Source: Planctomycetota bacterium (GTDB taxonomy: Bacteria; Planctomycetota; B15-G4). Taken from it: 64,000 nucleotides of DNA. Where the stretch lies: positions 1-64,000 of the forward strand of contig JACKHP010000011.1 of the NCBI GenBank assembly GCA_020638905.1, written 5' to 3'. Numbering within the stretch: the first letter of the stretch is position 1; every line of letters starts with the position of its first letter. Positions 50,516-59,098 of the stretch are shown here, one piece after another. The notes under the pieces are model-generated. The model was not told the DNA's origin and ran no database searches. It worked only from the letters and a program-made list of their open reading frames with translations. The position numbers were made by a program, and so were the translations under genes.

Positions 50516-51775
50516 CTACGGCGCGAGGAACAGTCCCACGCTCGGTCCCCCGAGTCGCCGCGTGCCGCCGCTCGCGAAGAGGGCCTGCGCCGCGAGCGTC
50601 ACGCCGTCGAGCCCCGCCGGGACGCTCGGCACGCTCACCACGAGATCGAGCTCGCCGCTCGCGGGCAGCACGCCCAGCGGCACGTCGGCGAACGGCAGCG
50701 CGAGGTGCAGCACGAGCTCGCTGGCCGGGAAGTAGTGGCCGGGCATCACGTCCGGCGAGAGCAGCAGCACGAGCGCCTCGCCCGGCTCGCCGTGGAACGT
50801 GAGCGTCACGTCGTCGCCGGCCACCACCGGCGCGCTCATCGTCATGTCGTGCGCGTTCCCGGTGAGCGTGACGTGCGCGCCCGACTGCGCGATCTCGGAC
50901 ACGCCCGGGAGGCCCGCCGGCTGACCGCACGTCCCCGGCGTCGTCGCGCCGGGCCCGATGTCGACGTCGCGCGTGCGCAGCAGCGGCGCATCGGACCCGT
51001 TGCCGAGCCGCACCCCGCTGCCCGCGTCGCCCCCCGGGAAGCAGAACGTGGCCGGACTCCCGCCGTCGCCACCGCGGATCGAGCCGCCGGACGCGAACAC
51101 CTCGCTCGCACCGAAGATCCACGCGCCGTCGCCGCCGTCGCCGTTCGGGGTCACCGGGAAGAAGAAGTCCTGGAAGGCGTCGTTGCCGTCGCCGCCGAGG
51201 ACCTCGCACCCGTGCAGGAAGACGCGGCTGTCGTCGACGCGCAGGCCCGTCACCGCGAACTGTCCGAAGCCGCCGCTCAGCACGCAACCGTGCGCGGTGA
51301 CCGAGGTCGCGTTCCTCGCGTGCAGCCCGATGCCGTTGTTCGGGTGGACGTCGCAGTCCTCGAGTACCACCGGACCGGCGCAATCCTCGACGAGCACCGC
51401 GGTCTCGGGATCGGTGTTCGTGGTCGTGAGCTCGAGACCGCGCACCACGACCCGCTGGTCGGCCGCGAGGTTGCGCACGATGAGCGTCTCGGGCTCGGCG
51501 GAGAGCGCCAACGTGCGCAGCGTCGAGCGTCCTTCCGAGACGATCGTGAGCCCCTTGCCGTCGAGGTGGATGAAGTCGAAGTTCGTGTAGCCGTCGGCGA
51601 CCAGCACGAGGTCGCCGTCCGAGGCCGCGAGCACCGCCTCGGCGACCGAGCCGAAGCCCCCGCTCCCCACGTAGTGCACCGTCTGTGCGACGAGCCGCGA
51701 CGGAACGGCGAGCGCGAGCAGGCTCGCGAGGACGATCGGGGACGACACGACGCGCAGGGTGCGGACGGACTTCAT
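50516..51775 (-). CDS. Secreted right-handed beta-helix protein, copy 2
   Basis: A 419-residue paralog of the previous gene. The signal peptide ends near SRLVAQ-TVH. It opens HYVGSGGFGSVAEAVLAASDGDLVLVADGYTNF, the same layout as copy 1. The helical strand turns include VVRGLELTTTNTDPETAVLVEDCAGPVVLEDCDVHPNNGIGL and GCEVLGGDGNDAFQD. The C-terminal module matches copy 1 in order: LTFHGEPGEALVLLLSPDVMPG, VPLGVLPASGELDLVVSVPSVPAGLDGVTLAAQALF. A 149-base gap separates the two genes; each has its own leader, and I see no clear hairpin terminator between them. Confidence 0.75.
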   Translation of the reverse strand: MKSVRTLRVVSSPIVLASLLALAVPSRLVAQTVHYVGSGGFGSVAEAVLAASDGDLVLVADGYTNFDFIHLDGKGLTIVSEGRSTLRTLALSAEPETLIVRNLAADQRVVVRGLELTTTNTDPETAVLVEDCAGPVVLEDCDVHPNNGIGLHARNATSVTAHGCVLSGGFGQFAVTGLRVDDSRVFLHGCEVLGGDGNDAFQDFFFPVTPNGDGGDGAWIFGASEVFASGGSIRGGDGGSPATFCFPGGDAGSGVRLGNGSDAPLLRTRDVDIGPGATTPGTCGQPAGLPGVSEIAQSGAHVTLTGNAHDMTMSAPVVAGDDVTLTFHGEPGEALVLLLSPDVMPGHYFPASELVLHLALPFADVPLGVLPASGELDLVVSVPSVPAGLDGVTLAAQALFASGGTRRLGGPSVGLFLAP

Positions 51776-51980
51776 CGGCGCTCTCCGGGGGCTCTGCGGC
51801 CCGCGACCGCGACGTGCGGGACGGTGCCTCCCTCACCATGCGCGAAATGCCGACGGACGACGTGACGCGCACCGCGAAAAATCGCGCGCCCCGGGACGCC
51901 CGTCCGTCGACGCCTCCGCGCCGCCGCTCCTCGGCGCGTCGCGCCTTGCCGGATCGTCGCCCCCGTGCTTCGATGCGGCC

Positions 51981-52523
51981 ATGCGAGAGGATGCGAGGGA
52001 CGCGCAGCCGGTCGATGCGTGGATCGCGACGCTCTACGACTGCCTGCGCGAGCTGGCGGCGCGCGCCCTGGGACGCGAGTCCGACGCGCACACGCTGCAG
52101 CCCACGGCCCTCGTCCACGAGGCCTACCTGCGTCTCGTGGGATCGGTCGATGCCGTCGACGGACGCGCGCACTTCATGGCGATGGCCGCGCGCGTCGTGC
52201 GCGAGGTGCTCGTCGACCACGCCCGACGTCGGCGCGCCGCCAAGCGCGGCGGCGCCTGGGCACGCGTCACGCTGCAGGCTGTCGACGACCTCGGCGCGCC
52301 GGGCTCCGACGCGCTCGACCTGCTCGCCCTCGACGAGGCCCTCACGCGGCTCGAGCGAGACCATCCGCGCGCGGCGCGCGTCGTCGAGCTGCGGTACTTC
52401 AGCGGCCTCTCCATCGACGAGACGGCGACGGCGCTCTCGATCTCGCCGGCGACCGTCGACGTCGACTGGCGTTTCGCGCGCGCGTGGCTCGGCCGCGCGC
52501 TCGAGGACGGTGACGCGGCGTGA
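51981..52523 (+). CDS. ECF-type RNA polymerase sigma factor (TIGR02999-like)
   Basis: A 180-residue sigma factor. The region-2 block is LRELAARALGRESDAHTLQPTALVHEAYLRLVG (a TIGR02999 signature: HTLQPTALVHEAYLRL), then HFMAMAARVVREVLVDHARRRRAAKRGG and a region-4 helix-turn-helix (VVELRYFSGLSIDETATALSISPATVDVDWRFARAWL). The family is greatly expanded in planctomycetes and Acidobacteria, where it is often followed, as here, by a Ser/Thr kinase gene. No anti-sigma factor is evident; control by the kinase is the usual proposal. It overlaps the kinase start by four bases (GTGA). The 51776-51980 interval shows no clear promoter. Confidence 0.92.
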   Translation: MREDARDAQPVDAWIATLYDCLRELAARALGRESDAHTLQPTALVHEAYLRLVGSVDAVDGRAHFMAMAARVVREVLVDHARRRRAAKRGGAWARVTLQAVDDLGAPGSDALDLLALDEALTRLERDHPRAARVVELRYFSGLSIDETATALSISPATVDVDWRFARAWLGRALEDGDAA

Positions 52524-55405
52524 CGTCCGGGCGCGCCCGCCGGCTGCGCGAGTGGTTCGAGGCCGCGTGCGACCTGCCGCCGTCGGAGTGGGCCGGCTTC
52601 GTGGCGGGCTGCGACGACCCGTCGCTCGCGTCCGACGTGCTCGACCTGCTGCGCCGCGACCGCGCCGACGCGTCACCGCTCGACGCTCCGGCGCTGGCTC
52701 CCACGCAGCGCGAAGCGCTCGCGGCACTGGCGTCCGACGCGCCGCTCCCCGCGCGCATCGGACGCTACGAGGTCCTGTCCGTGCTCGGACGCGGCAGCAT
52801 GGGGACCGTCTACGCGGCGCGCGCCTCCCCCGACGCCGCGCCGGTGGCGATCAAGGTGCTGCGCACGGGCCTCCCGTCGCGCGCGCTGCTGCACCGCTTC
52901 CGACGCGAGGCCGAGCTGCTGGCGCGCCTCGACCACCCGTACATCGCGCGCATCCTCGAGACGGGCACCACCGAGACGGGCCTGGGCACGCTGCCCTTCC
53001 TCGTCATGGAGCTCGTCTCCGGTCGCGCGCTCGACGTGTACTGCTCGGAGGAGCGGCTCGACCTGCGCGCGCGGCTCGAACTCCTCGCGCGCGTGGGCGA
53101 GGCGGTCGAGCACGCGCACCGGCGCGGCGTCGTCCATCGCGACCTCAAGCCGGCCAACGTGCTCGTCGACGACGCGGGCGACCCGCGCCTGCTCGACTTC
53201 GGCGTGGCGCGCACGGCGCTCGCCCCCGAGTCCGGCGCGTCGCTGCGCACGTCCACCGGACAGCTCATGGGGACGCTGCAGTACATGGGCCCCGAGCAGA
53301 CGCTCGGCGACCCGTCGGCCGTCGACGCGCGCGCCGACGTGTACGCGCTGGGCGCCGTGGCCTACGAACTGCTCGCCGGACGTCCGCCGGTGGACGTCTC
53401 GGGCTGCGCGCTCGACGAGGCGGTGCGGCGCGTACGCCTCGAGGAGGCGCCGCGCGCCGGCACGCTGCGTCCCGAGCTGCGCGGGCCGCTCGAGATCGTG
53501 CTGGCCCGCGCGCTCGAGAAGGACCCGCTGCACCGCACGGCGAGCGCCCGCGCGTTCGCCGACGACCTGCGCGCCGTGCGCGACGGACGTCCCGTGGCCG
53601 CGCGTCCGCCGTCGACGCTCGAGCTGGTGCGCCGCTTCGCGCGCCGCGACCCGCGCGCGTTCCGCGTCGCGGCGGCCTTCGCGACGGTGCTCGTGCTCGG
53701 CATCCTGGGCACGTCCTGGGGCTGGATCGAGGCGCGCGCCCGGCAGCGCGAGGCCGACGCGCAGCTCGGGAAGCAGATCGCGGCCACGCGCGCCGCCGAC
53801 GCCGCACGCGCCGAGTCCGAGCGGGCGCGCGCCGGGGCCCAGGCGGCGCTGCGCGACTCGGAGGGCGTGGCCGACTTCCTCGACGACATGTTCCGCGCGG
53901 TGCAGCCCGACGAGCTCGGCGCGGCGATCACCCTCGAGGACGCGCTGCTCGTCGCCGCGCCGCGCGTCGACCAGGGATTCGCCGATCGCCCCGGCCTCGC
54001 GGCGCGCCTGCACGCCACCCTCGGACGCGGGTTCCGCGCGGTGGGCCGGCCCGAGCGCGCGCTCGAGCACTTCGACGCGGCCGAGCGCCTGGGCGCGCTC
54101 GTCCCCGATGCCGACGGGGCGCGCGCGATGCGACTCGAACTCGGCCGCGCGCTCGTGTCCCTCGACCAGGGGCGCTTCGCCGAGGCCGCCGAGCGCCTGG
54201 CTCCGCTCGTCGCGCGACTCGCCGGCTCCGATCCCGAGCTGCGCGCCTCGACCACGCGCGAGTTGGCGCGCGCCCAGGAACTCGGCGGCGACGGGCGGTC
54301 CGCGTCGGCCACGTTGCAGTCCATGCTCGACGCGAGCGGGCACGTGCGGGGCGCGTCCCTGCGCACCGACGAGGGCGTGCGTCTCGACCTCGCGCACCTG
54401 GCGGTCCTGCGCGGAGAACCCGCGCACGCCGAGACGATGCTGCGCGACGTGCTCGCGACGCGCACGGCGCGGCTCGGTCCCGAGCACGTCGACACGCTCG
54501 AGGCCGTCGAGCGGCTGGCCGAGCTGCTGGCGGCCACGGGACGCGCCGCCGAGGCCGAGCCGCTCTACGCGCGGCGCGTCGAGGCGCTCACGGCGCTCCT
54601 GGGTCCCGAGCACCCGCAGACGCTCTACGCCCGCGGACGCCTGGCGCTGCTGCTCACCGACACGGGGCGCGGCGCCGAGGCGCTGACCGAACTCGACGCG
54701 CTCGTCGCGTCCAGTCGACGGGTGCTGGGCGAGGACCACCCGCGGACGGCGAGCCTGCTCTGCACGCGCAGCGTGGCCGCCTACGCCGCGGGGCGTCCGG
54801 ACGCGCCGGCGCTCATCGAGGAGGCCCTCGCCCGGGGACGCACCGTCCTCGGCGACGAGCACCCGTTCCTGGTCACGATGCTCAACAACGCCGCCACCCT
54901 GCGCCTCGCGGACGGACGCTTCGACGAGGCCGTCTCGCTGCTCGACGAGGCCCTCGCCGTGTGCCGGCACGACGGTTCGTCGCGCGTGCTCGACGAGATC
55001 CTCGTGCAGGTCAACCTGGCCGGCGCGCTGCTCTCGCTGGGACGCCTCGACGAGGCGCGCGCCACGGTCGACGCCGCGCTGCCGCGCTCGCGCGAGTTCC
55101 AGGGTCCGGCCCATCCCCAGACGGTGACGCTGCTGCACTACCGCGGGACGATCCTGCATCTCGCCGGCGACCTCGCGGATGCCGAGGCCGCGTATCGCGA
55201 ACTCCTCGGGCTGGACCTCCCGGCCACCGACATCACCGTGCTGAACGCCGTGGGCTCGCTGGGGATGATCATGCTCGCGACCGACCGCGTGGGCGAGGGC
55301 ACCGAACTCATCCGCGCGACGCTGCCCGAGGTCGAGCGTCTGTACGGTCCGTCGCACCAGCTCGCCGTCGTGCTGCGCGAGGCGCTGGCGTCCGCCGGCG
55401 ACTGA
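52520..55405 (+). CDS. Ser/Thr protein kinase with TPR repeats
   Basis: A 961-residue protein from GTG 52520. The kinase domain (~85-360) has the Gly loop LGRGSMGTVYAA, Lys112 in VAIKVLR, HRDLKPANVLVDD (Asp208), DFGVAR and GTLQYMGPEQT, so it is an active eukaryotic-type kinase. A transmembrane segment follows at ~383-402 (AFATVLVLGILGTSWGWI). The outer part is a coiled coil (ARAADAARAESERARAGAQAALRD, ~415-440) and about ten TPR-like repeats (~470-950). Such planctomycete kinases, coupled to an ECF sigma gene, are thought to relay envelope signals. Overlap with the sigma gene predicts joint expression. Confidence 0.95.
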   Translation: MTSGRARRLREWFEAACDLPPSEWAGFVAGCDDPSLASDVLDLLRRDRADASPLDAPALAPTQREALAALASDAPLPARIGRYEVLSVLGRGSMGTVYAARASPDAAPVAIKVLRTGLPSRALLHRFRREAELLARLDHPYIARILETGTTETGLGTLPFLVMELVSGRALDVYCSEERLDLRARLELLARVGEAVEHAHRRGVVHRDLKPANVLVDDAGDPRLLDFGVARTALAPESGASLRTSTGQLMGTLQYMGPEQTLGDPSAVDARADVYALGAVAYELLAGRPPVDVSGCALDEAVRRVRLEEAPRAGTLRPELRGPLEIVLARALEKDPLHRTASARAFADDLRAVRDGRPVAARPPSTLELVRRFARRDPRAFRVAAAFATVLVLGILGTSWGWIEARARQREADAQLGKQIAATRAADAARAESERARAGAQAALRDSEGVADFLDDMFRAVQPDELGAAITLEDALLVAAPRVDQGFADRPGLAARLHATLGRGFRAVGRPERALEHFDAAERLGALVPDADGARAMRLELGRALVSLDQGRFAEAAERLAPLVARLAGSDPELRASTTRELARAQELGGDGRSASATLQSMLDASGHVRGASLRTDEGVRLDLAHLAVLRGEPAHAETMLRDVLATRTARLGPEHVDTLEAVERLAELLAATGRAAEAEPLYARRVEALTALLGPEHPQTLYARGRLALLLTDTGRGAEALTELDALVASSRRVLGEDHPRTASLLCTRSVAAYAAGRPDAPALIEEALARGRTVLGDEHPFLVTMLNNAATLRLADGRFDEAVSLLDEALAVCRHDGSSRVLDEILVQVNLAGALLSLGRLDEARATVDAALPRSREFQGPAHPQTVTLLHYRGTILHLAGDLADAEAAYRELLGLDLPATDITVLNAVGSLGMIMLATDRVGEGTELIRATLPEVERLYGPSHQLAVVLREALASAGD

Positions 55406-55448
55406 CGGACGTCGCGTCGCCCGGAGCCGTGTGCGATGATCCCGGTCC

Positions 55449-56222
55449 ATGCGCATGCCCGACGCGTCGCACCGCAGCTGGCCGCCGCCCAGCCGGCCGT
55501 GGATCCTGGCCCAGAGCTGGGCCGACGTGCTGTTCCTGCACTGGCGCATGCCGATCGACGCGCTGGCGTCGCGCCTCCCGGGCGGCGTCGCGCTCGACAC
55601 GCACGACGGTGACGCGTGGATCTCGGTCGTGCCGTTCCGCATGCTCGACGTGCACCTGCGCGGGCTGCCGCCGATGCCGGGCATGGCGCACTTCCCCGAG
55701 CTCAACGTGCGCACGTACGTCACCGTCGGCGAGCGCAGGGGCGTGTGGTTCTTCTCGCTCGACGCGGCCAGCCGGCTCACGGTGTCCGTGGCGCGGCGCT
55801 GGTTCCACCTGCCGTACTTCCAGGCCGAGATGCGCGTCGAGCACGATCGCACACCGCGCGGGACGGCCGTGCGCTACGTCTCGCGCCGCACCGACGCGCG
55901 CGGCGCCGCGGCCGAGTTCGACGCGGCGTACGTGCCCATCGGATCGCCGCGCGTCGCCGATCGAGGCAGCCTCGACCACTTCCTGGCCGAGCGCTACTGC
56001 CTCTTCGCGGCCCGCCCCGACGGGACGATCCTGCGCGGCGACGTGCACCACGCCGCGTGGCCGCTGCAGCCGGTCGACCTCGAGCTCACGCGCTGCACGA
56101 TGCTCGAGGCGCTCGGCCTGCCGACTCCCGACGACCCGCCGTACGCGGCCTGGGCAGCGCGCGTCGACGTGCCCACCTGGAGTCCGAAGGTGGTCTGGCG
56201 CGGGACGTCGCGGCCGCGGTGA
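55449..56222 (+). CDS. DUF2071 (YqjF) family protein
   Basis: A 257-residue protein. It matches the family along its length: WADVLFLHWRMPIDALASRLPGGVALDTHDGDAWISVVPFRM, FPELNVRTYVTVGERRGVWFFSLDAAS, RWFHLPYFQAEMRVEH, SLDHFLAERYCLFAARPDG and a final VDLELTRCTMLEALGL (each about 20 aa here). DUF2071 proteins are of unknown function and have an acetoacetate-decarboxylase-like fold. ATG 55449 or 55455 are both possible starts. It stands alone, 43 bases after the kinase stop, with a convergent DinB gene after it. Confidence 0.85.
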   Translation: MRMPDASHRSWPPPSRPWILAQSWADVLFLHWRMPIDALASRLPGGVALDTHDGDAWISVVPFRMLDVHLRGLPPMPGMAHFPELNVRTYVTVGERRGVWFFSLDAASRLTVSVARRWFHLPYFQAEMRVEHDRTPRGTAVRYVSRRTDARGAAAEFDAAYVPIGSPRVADRGSLDHFLAERYCLFAARPDGTILRGDVHHAAWPLQPVDLELTRCTMLEALGLPTPDDPPYAAWAARVDVPTWSPKVVWRGTSRPR

Positions 56223-56234
56223 GAGGCGCGCGCG

Positions 56235-56759
56235 TCAGCCGTTGCGCGCGGCGTTGACCTTGGCGTCGTCGAAGAACGCCAGCCCGTGCTCGGCTCCCGC
56301 GCGCGCCTTGACCACGTACACGACCTGTCCCACGTGCCAGGAGAAGTGCTCGACCACGTGGTAGATGGCCGACAGGCCCGTCACGTCGTTGCCCTGGATC
56401 GAGTACGACGCGAGCAGGTCACGCTCGTCGAGCTGTCCGACGATGTCGGCGGCGGCGCGCACCGTGGCCTCGAGGCGCTGCAGCAGCTCGTCGCCGGTCG
56501 CGCCCTCGCGGGCGGCGAACTCGCCGGCGCGGTCGCGCGCGTCGTCGAGCGTCCCGACGCCCGACAGCAGCCACTGGCGCACGTTGCCCTCGAGGTGCAG
56601 CAGGACGTTGCCGACCGCCAGCGCACCCGGATGCGGGCGCCACCACAGATCGGTCTCGGGCAGTGTCTCGACCGCGCGCCGCAGGCGCGGGAGATGCACG
56701 TCGCGCAGGTAGCGCACGGACTCGGCGACGAAGATCGTGGCGGTCGAGGTGGGACTCAT
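56235..56759 (-). CDS. DinB-like four-helix protein
   Basis: A 174-residue helical protein. It carries LPRLRRAVETLPETDLWWRPHPGALAVGNVLLHLEGNVRQWLL and IYHVVEHFSWHVGQVVYVVKA, with His residues placed as in DinB/DUF1572 proteins (HLEGN, HFSWHVGQ), which bind a metal with three His. These are often thiol-transferases (bacillithiol or mycothiol) or of unknown role. It is cytoplasmic. Its end is 12 bases from the DUF2071 stop, convergent. A second, shorter DinB relative is at 59955-60476. Confidence 0.82.
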   Translation of the reverse strand: MSPTSTATIFVAESVRYLRDVHLPRLRRAVETLPETDLWWRPHPGALAVGNVLLHLEGNVRQWLLSGVGTLDDARDRAGEFAAREGATGDELLQRLEATVRAAADIVGQLDERDLLASYSIQGNDVTGLSAIYHVVEHFSWHVGQVVYVVKARAGAEHGLAFFDDAKVNAARNG

Positions 56760-56835
56760 CCCGCCGAGGGTAGTCGTCCGGCCCCACGGCGGGAAGCCCC
56801 CGCGACCGGCACGCCGGCCGGGAGGCGCTCGCGCG

Positions 56836-58044
56836 TCACCAGCGCTCCCATCCGTAGAGCTGTCCCCGCACTTCGCCCGGGGCGCCGAACCGGATCGGCA
56901 GGCGGAAGCTGCGCTCGACGGGATCTCGCGTGACGTCGTCCAGCCAGGGCTGGTACGAGATCGTCACGAGCACGGCCTGCGGACCCGCGGGCAGCGCGCC
57001 GTCGGCCGCCACGAAGTCGATCGCCGCGATCGGGATGTCGCCTTCGAACACCCGGCGAGAGCCGCCGTCGGGCAGCACCTCGATCGTCGACACGGGCAGC
57101 CGCAGCGGCTCCACGAGCGACAGGCCCGGCGGCGTGCTGAGTTCGATCGTGAACCGGCTCGGTCCCTCGGCGCCTCGGTCGTCGGGAGCCCGCACCCGCC
57201 AACCGGGCGCGAGACGCGGCAGGACGAACAGCCGCAGCGAGTCGCCGGGACGGACGCGATCGTGGCTGAAGGCCCAGTGCACGGCGAGCACCTGGTCGGC
57301 GCGCAACGACGGATCGGGCGCCGCTTCGCGCTGCCACGCGACACCGCGCGTGTCCTGCACCTGCGGCGAAGCGAGACCGCGCAGCCGGGCCAGCTCGCTC
57401 AGGATCACGTCGGTGCGCGCTCGCGCACCCTTGATGCCGGGAAGCTCGAGGCGCAACGTGCCGCTCGGGTCGACCAGGTACGCGCCGAAGAGCGGCAGCT
57501 CTTCGACCGTCAGTTGGTCGGGATCGGCGCGCACGTCGATCCCCTCACCGACGAGGTCGGCGATGCGCGGCAGGTTGGCCGGATCGCTCTCCTTCTGGCA
57601 GACGGTCACGAGTCGCGCGTCGAGGGCGGCGAAGGCGTCGAGATGATCGTGCAGCTCCACGAGCTGCCTCATGCAGAACAGTCACCACCACGCCTGGGTC
57701 GTGACGATCACCGTCCAGCGGCCGTCGCCCGCGAGCAGGTCGACGCGTTCACCGTCGCCGTTCGGGAGCTTCAGTTCGGGCAGCACGCGCGCCAGCTTGC
57801 GCGGCGCCCAGGTCGCGTCCTCGGGCGAGGCGTCGCGCCGGACCTCGTCGGGCAGGCGCGGGTCCTCGCCGGCCTTGCGGTACCACTCGTAGTACCCGGG
57901 CAGCGTCGCGGCGGGAGCAGCCTGCGCCGCGGGCGCGATCGACGCGGCGTCCTGGGCGGTGAGCGACGGCGACCAGGGCGAGCCCAGCGCGACACCGACC
58001 AGCACGGCCGAGCGCAGGAGACGGGACGAAGAGCGCGGAAGCAT
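56836..58044 (-). CDS. Probable selenoprotein: peroxiredoxin/thioredoxin-fold + DsbD-N-like domain, UGA as Sec
   Basis: One frame from ATG 58044 (GAGG seven bases upstream) to the stop at 56836 is interrupted by a single TGA at 57682-57684, codon 121. With Sec there it gives 402 residues. A signal peptide (~10-30) ends near LTAQ. The next domain reads LPELKLPNGDGERVDLL, WTVIVTTQAWW-U-LFCMRQLVELHDHLDAF, LVTVCQKESDPANLP, FGAYLVDPSGTLRLELPG: a peroxiredoxin/AhpC-TSA-type thioredoxin fold in which U-LF-C (Sec121, Cys124) takes the place of CxxC. From about 235 a beta domain with SHDRVRPGDSLRLFVLPRLAPGW and STPPGLSLVEPLRLP resembles DsbD-N. Homology on both sides of the TGA is in the same frame, and a SECIS-like hairpin follows. 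It may reduce periplasmic substrates or peroxides. A nonsense mutation is the alternative. Confidence 0.75.
57643..57684 (-). promoter_or_regulatory. Candidate bacterial SECIS element
   Basis: On the minus strand, TGA (57684-57682) is followed 14 bases later by GCAGCTC (57667-57661), loop GTG (57660-57658) and GAGCTGC (57657-57651), a perfect 7-bp stem. An outer ATGA/TCAT (57672-57669 / 57646-57643) can extend it over an internal loop. The apical loop begins with G and lies 21 bases past the TGA, both within the ranges published for bacterial SECIS elements. Confidence 0.65.
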
Positions 58045-58230
58045 GCGGGACCTCGGGCGGGGACGCACGGGACATGTCCCGCGCGCGATCGGACATTGCA
58101 GCCGGAGAGCGCGCGCGGGTCGGCGTGGGATGCGGCCCGCGAGGCACGGGGTACGCGGGATTCCCGGCTAGGATGCGAGCTGCGGCGTCGACGCGGCGCC
58201 CGTCCCCGGCGACGATTCGAGAGGAGTTCC

Positions 58231-58584
58231 ATGACCACCACGCGCGACGCCTTGTTCGTCGGCACGTACGGCCACGTGCGGGCCGTGACCAAGCGCACCG
58301 GCGAACCCGTCTGGACCACCAGCCTGCCCGGCTGCGGATACCAGATCGTGACCCTGCTGCTCGAGGACGGCCTGCTCTTCGCGGGCAGCGGCGGCCACAT
58401 CTACGCGCTCGACCCGGCCTCCGGCGACATCCTCTGGACGGACGCGATGCCGGGCCTCGGATACGGTGCGATGACCTTCTGCACGGCGACCAGCCAGTCG
58501 TCGGCCAACGACGCGGCGGCGGCCGCGTGGGCCAGCCAGCAGGCGGCGGCCGCGTCCGCGTCGTCGACGAGCGCCACGACGTGA
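58231..58584 (+). CDS. Short PQQ-like repeat protein
   Basis: A 117-residue protein; ATG 58231 with GAGGAG at 58221-58226. It has two PQQ-type blades: LFVGTYGHVRAVTKRTGEPVWTTSLPG and LLFAGSGGHIYALDPASGDILWTDAMPG (GxxGxxxAxDxxTGxxxW). The last ~35 residues are Ala/Ser rich (AAAAAWASQQAAAASASS). A beta-propeller needs about seven or eight such blades, so this is either a fragment or a subunit that pairs with itself. There is no signal peptide. It is coupled by GTGA to the RraA-like gene. Similar short PQQ proteins with Ala/Ser tails occur in planctomycetes; their role is not known to me. Confidence 0.65.
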   Translation: MTTTRDALFVGTYGHVRAVTKRTGEPVWTTSLPGCGYQIVTLLLEDGLLFAGSGGHIYALDPASGDILWTDAMPGLGYGAMTFCTATSQSSANDAAAAAWASQQAAAASASSTSATT

Positions 58585-59084
58585 GCGCCGACGGCGCCGA
58601 TCCGGCCGACGTGCGCACGGCCGACCTGTGCGACGCGCACGCCGACCGCGTGCAGGTGCTGCGTCCCGGCCTCGCGAGCTTCGGTGGACGGCGTCGTTTC
58701 GCCGGCGAGGTGCGCACGCTGCAGGTCTTCGAGGACAACGTGCTCGTCAAGCAGGCACTCGCCGAGCCCGGTCATGGCGCGGTGCTCGTCGTCGACGGCG
58801 GCGGCTCGCGTCGCTGCGCGCTGCTCGGCGACGTGCTCGCCGCGAGCGCCGTGGCGAACGGCTGGACGGGCGTGGTCGTCGCCGGCTGCGTGCGCGACGG
58901 CGCCGTGCTGGCCACGCTCGACCTGGGCGTGCTCGCGCTCGGCACGCATCCCATGAGGTCGGTCAAGCGCGGCGCCGGCGTGCGCGACGAGCCGATCGAG
59001 GTGCTCGGCGCGCGCGTCGTCCCCGGCATGTGGCTGTACGCCGACGAGGACGGCGTGCTCGTGAGCGACGCGCGGATCGACTGA
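58581..59084 (+). CDS. RraA-like family protein
   Basis: A 167-residue protein from GTG 58581. It follows the RraA/HMG-aldolase family: TADLCDAHADRVQVLRPGLASFGGRRRFAGEVRTLQVFEDN, VLVVDGGGSRRCALLGDVLAASAVANGWTGVVVAGCVRDGAVL and LGTHPMRSVKRGAG. The GGGSxxCALLGDxLAxxA, GCVRD and THP blocks hold the acidic and Arg residues that bind the metal and oxaloacetate-type substrates in 4-hydroxy-4-methyl-2-oxoglutarate aldolases; the same fold in E. coli inhibits RNase E. Function here is either. Cytoplasmic. Confidence 0.85.
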   Translation: MSADGADPADVRTADLCDAHADRVQVLRPGLASFGGRRRFAGEVRTLQVFEDNVLVKQALAEPGHGAVLVVDGGGSRRCALLGDVLAASAVANGWTGVVVAGCVRDGAVLATLDLGVLALGTHPMRSVKRGAGVRDEPIEVLGARVVPGMWLYADEDGVLVSDARID

Positions 59085-59098
59085 CGCGCGACCGCGCC

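Noticed and set aside
56836..57672. A separate 278-residue gene starting at ATG 57672
   Set aside because: It would begin in the middle of a thioredoxin fold, just after the active-site Cys, with no ribosome-binding site; it is better read as the second part of the UGA-containing gene.
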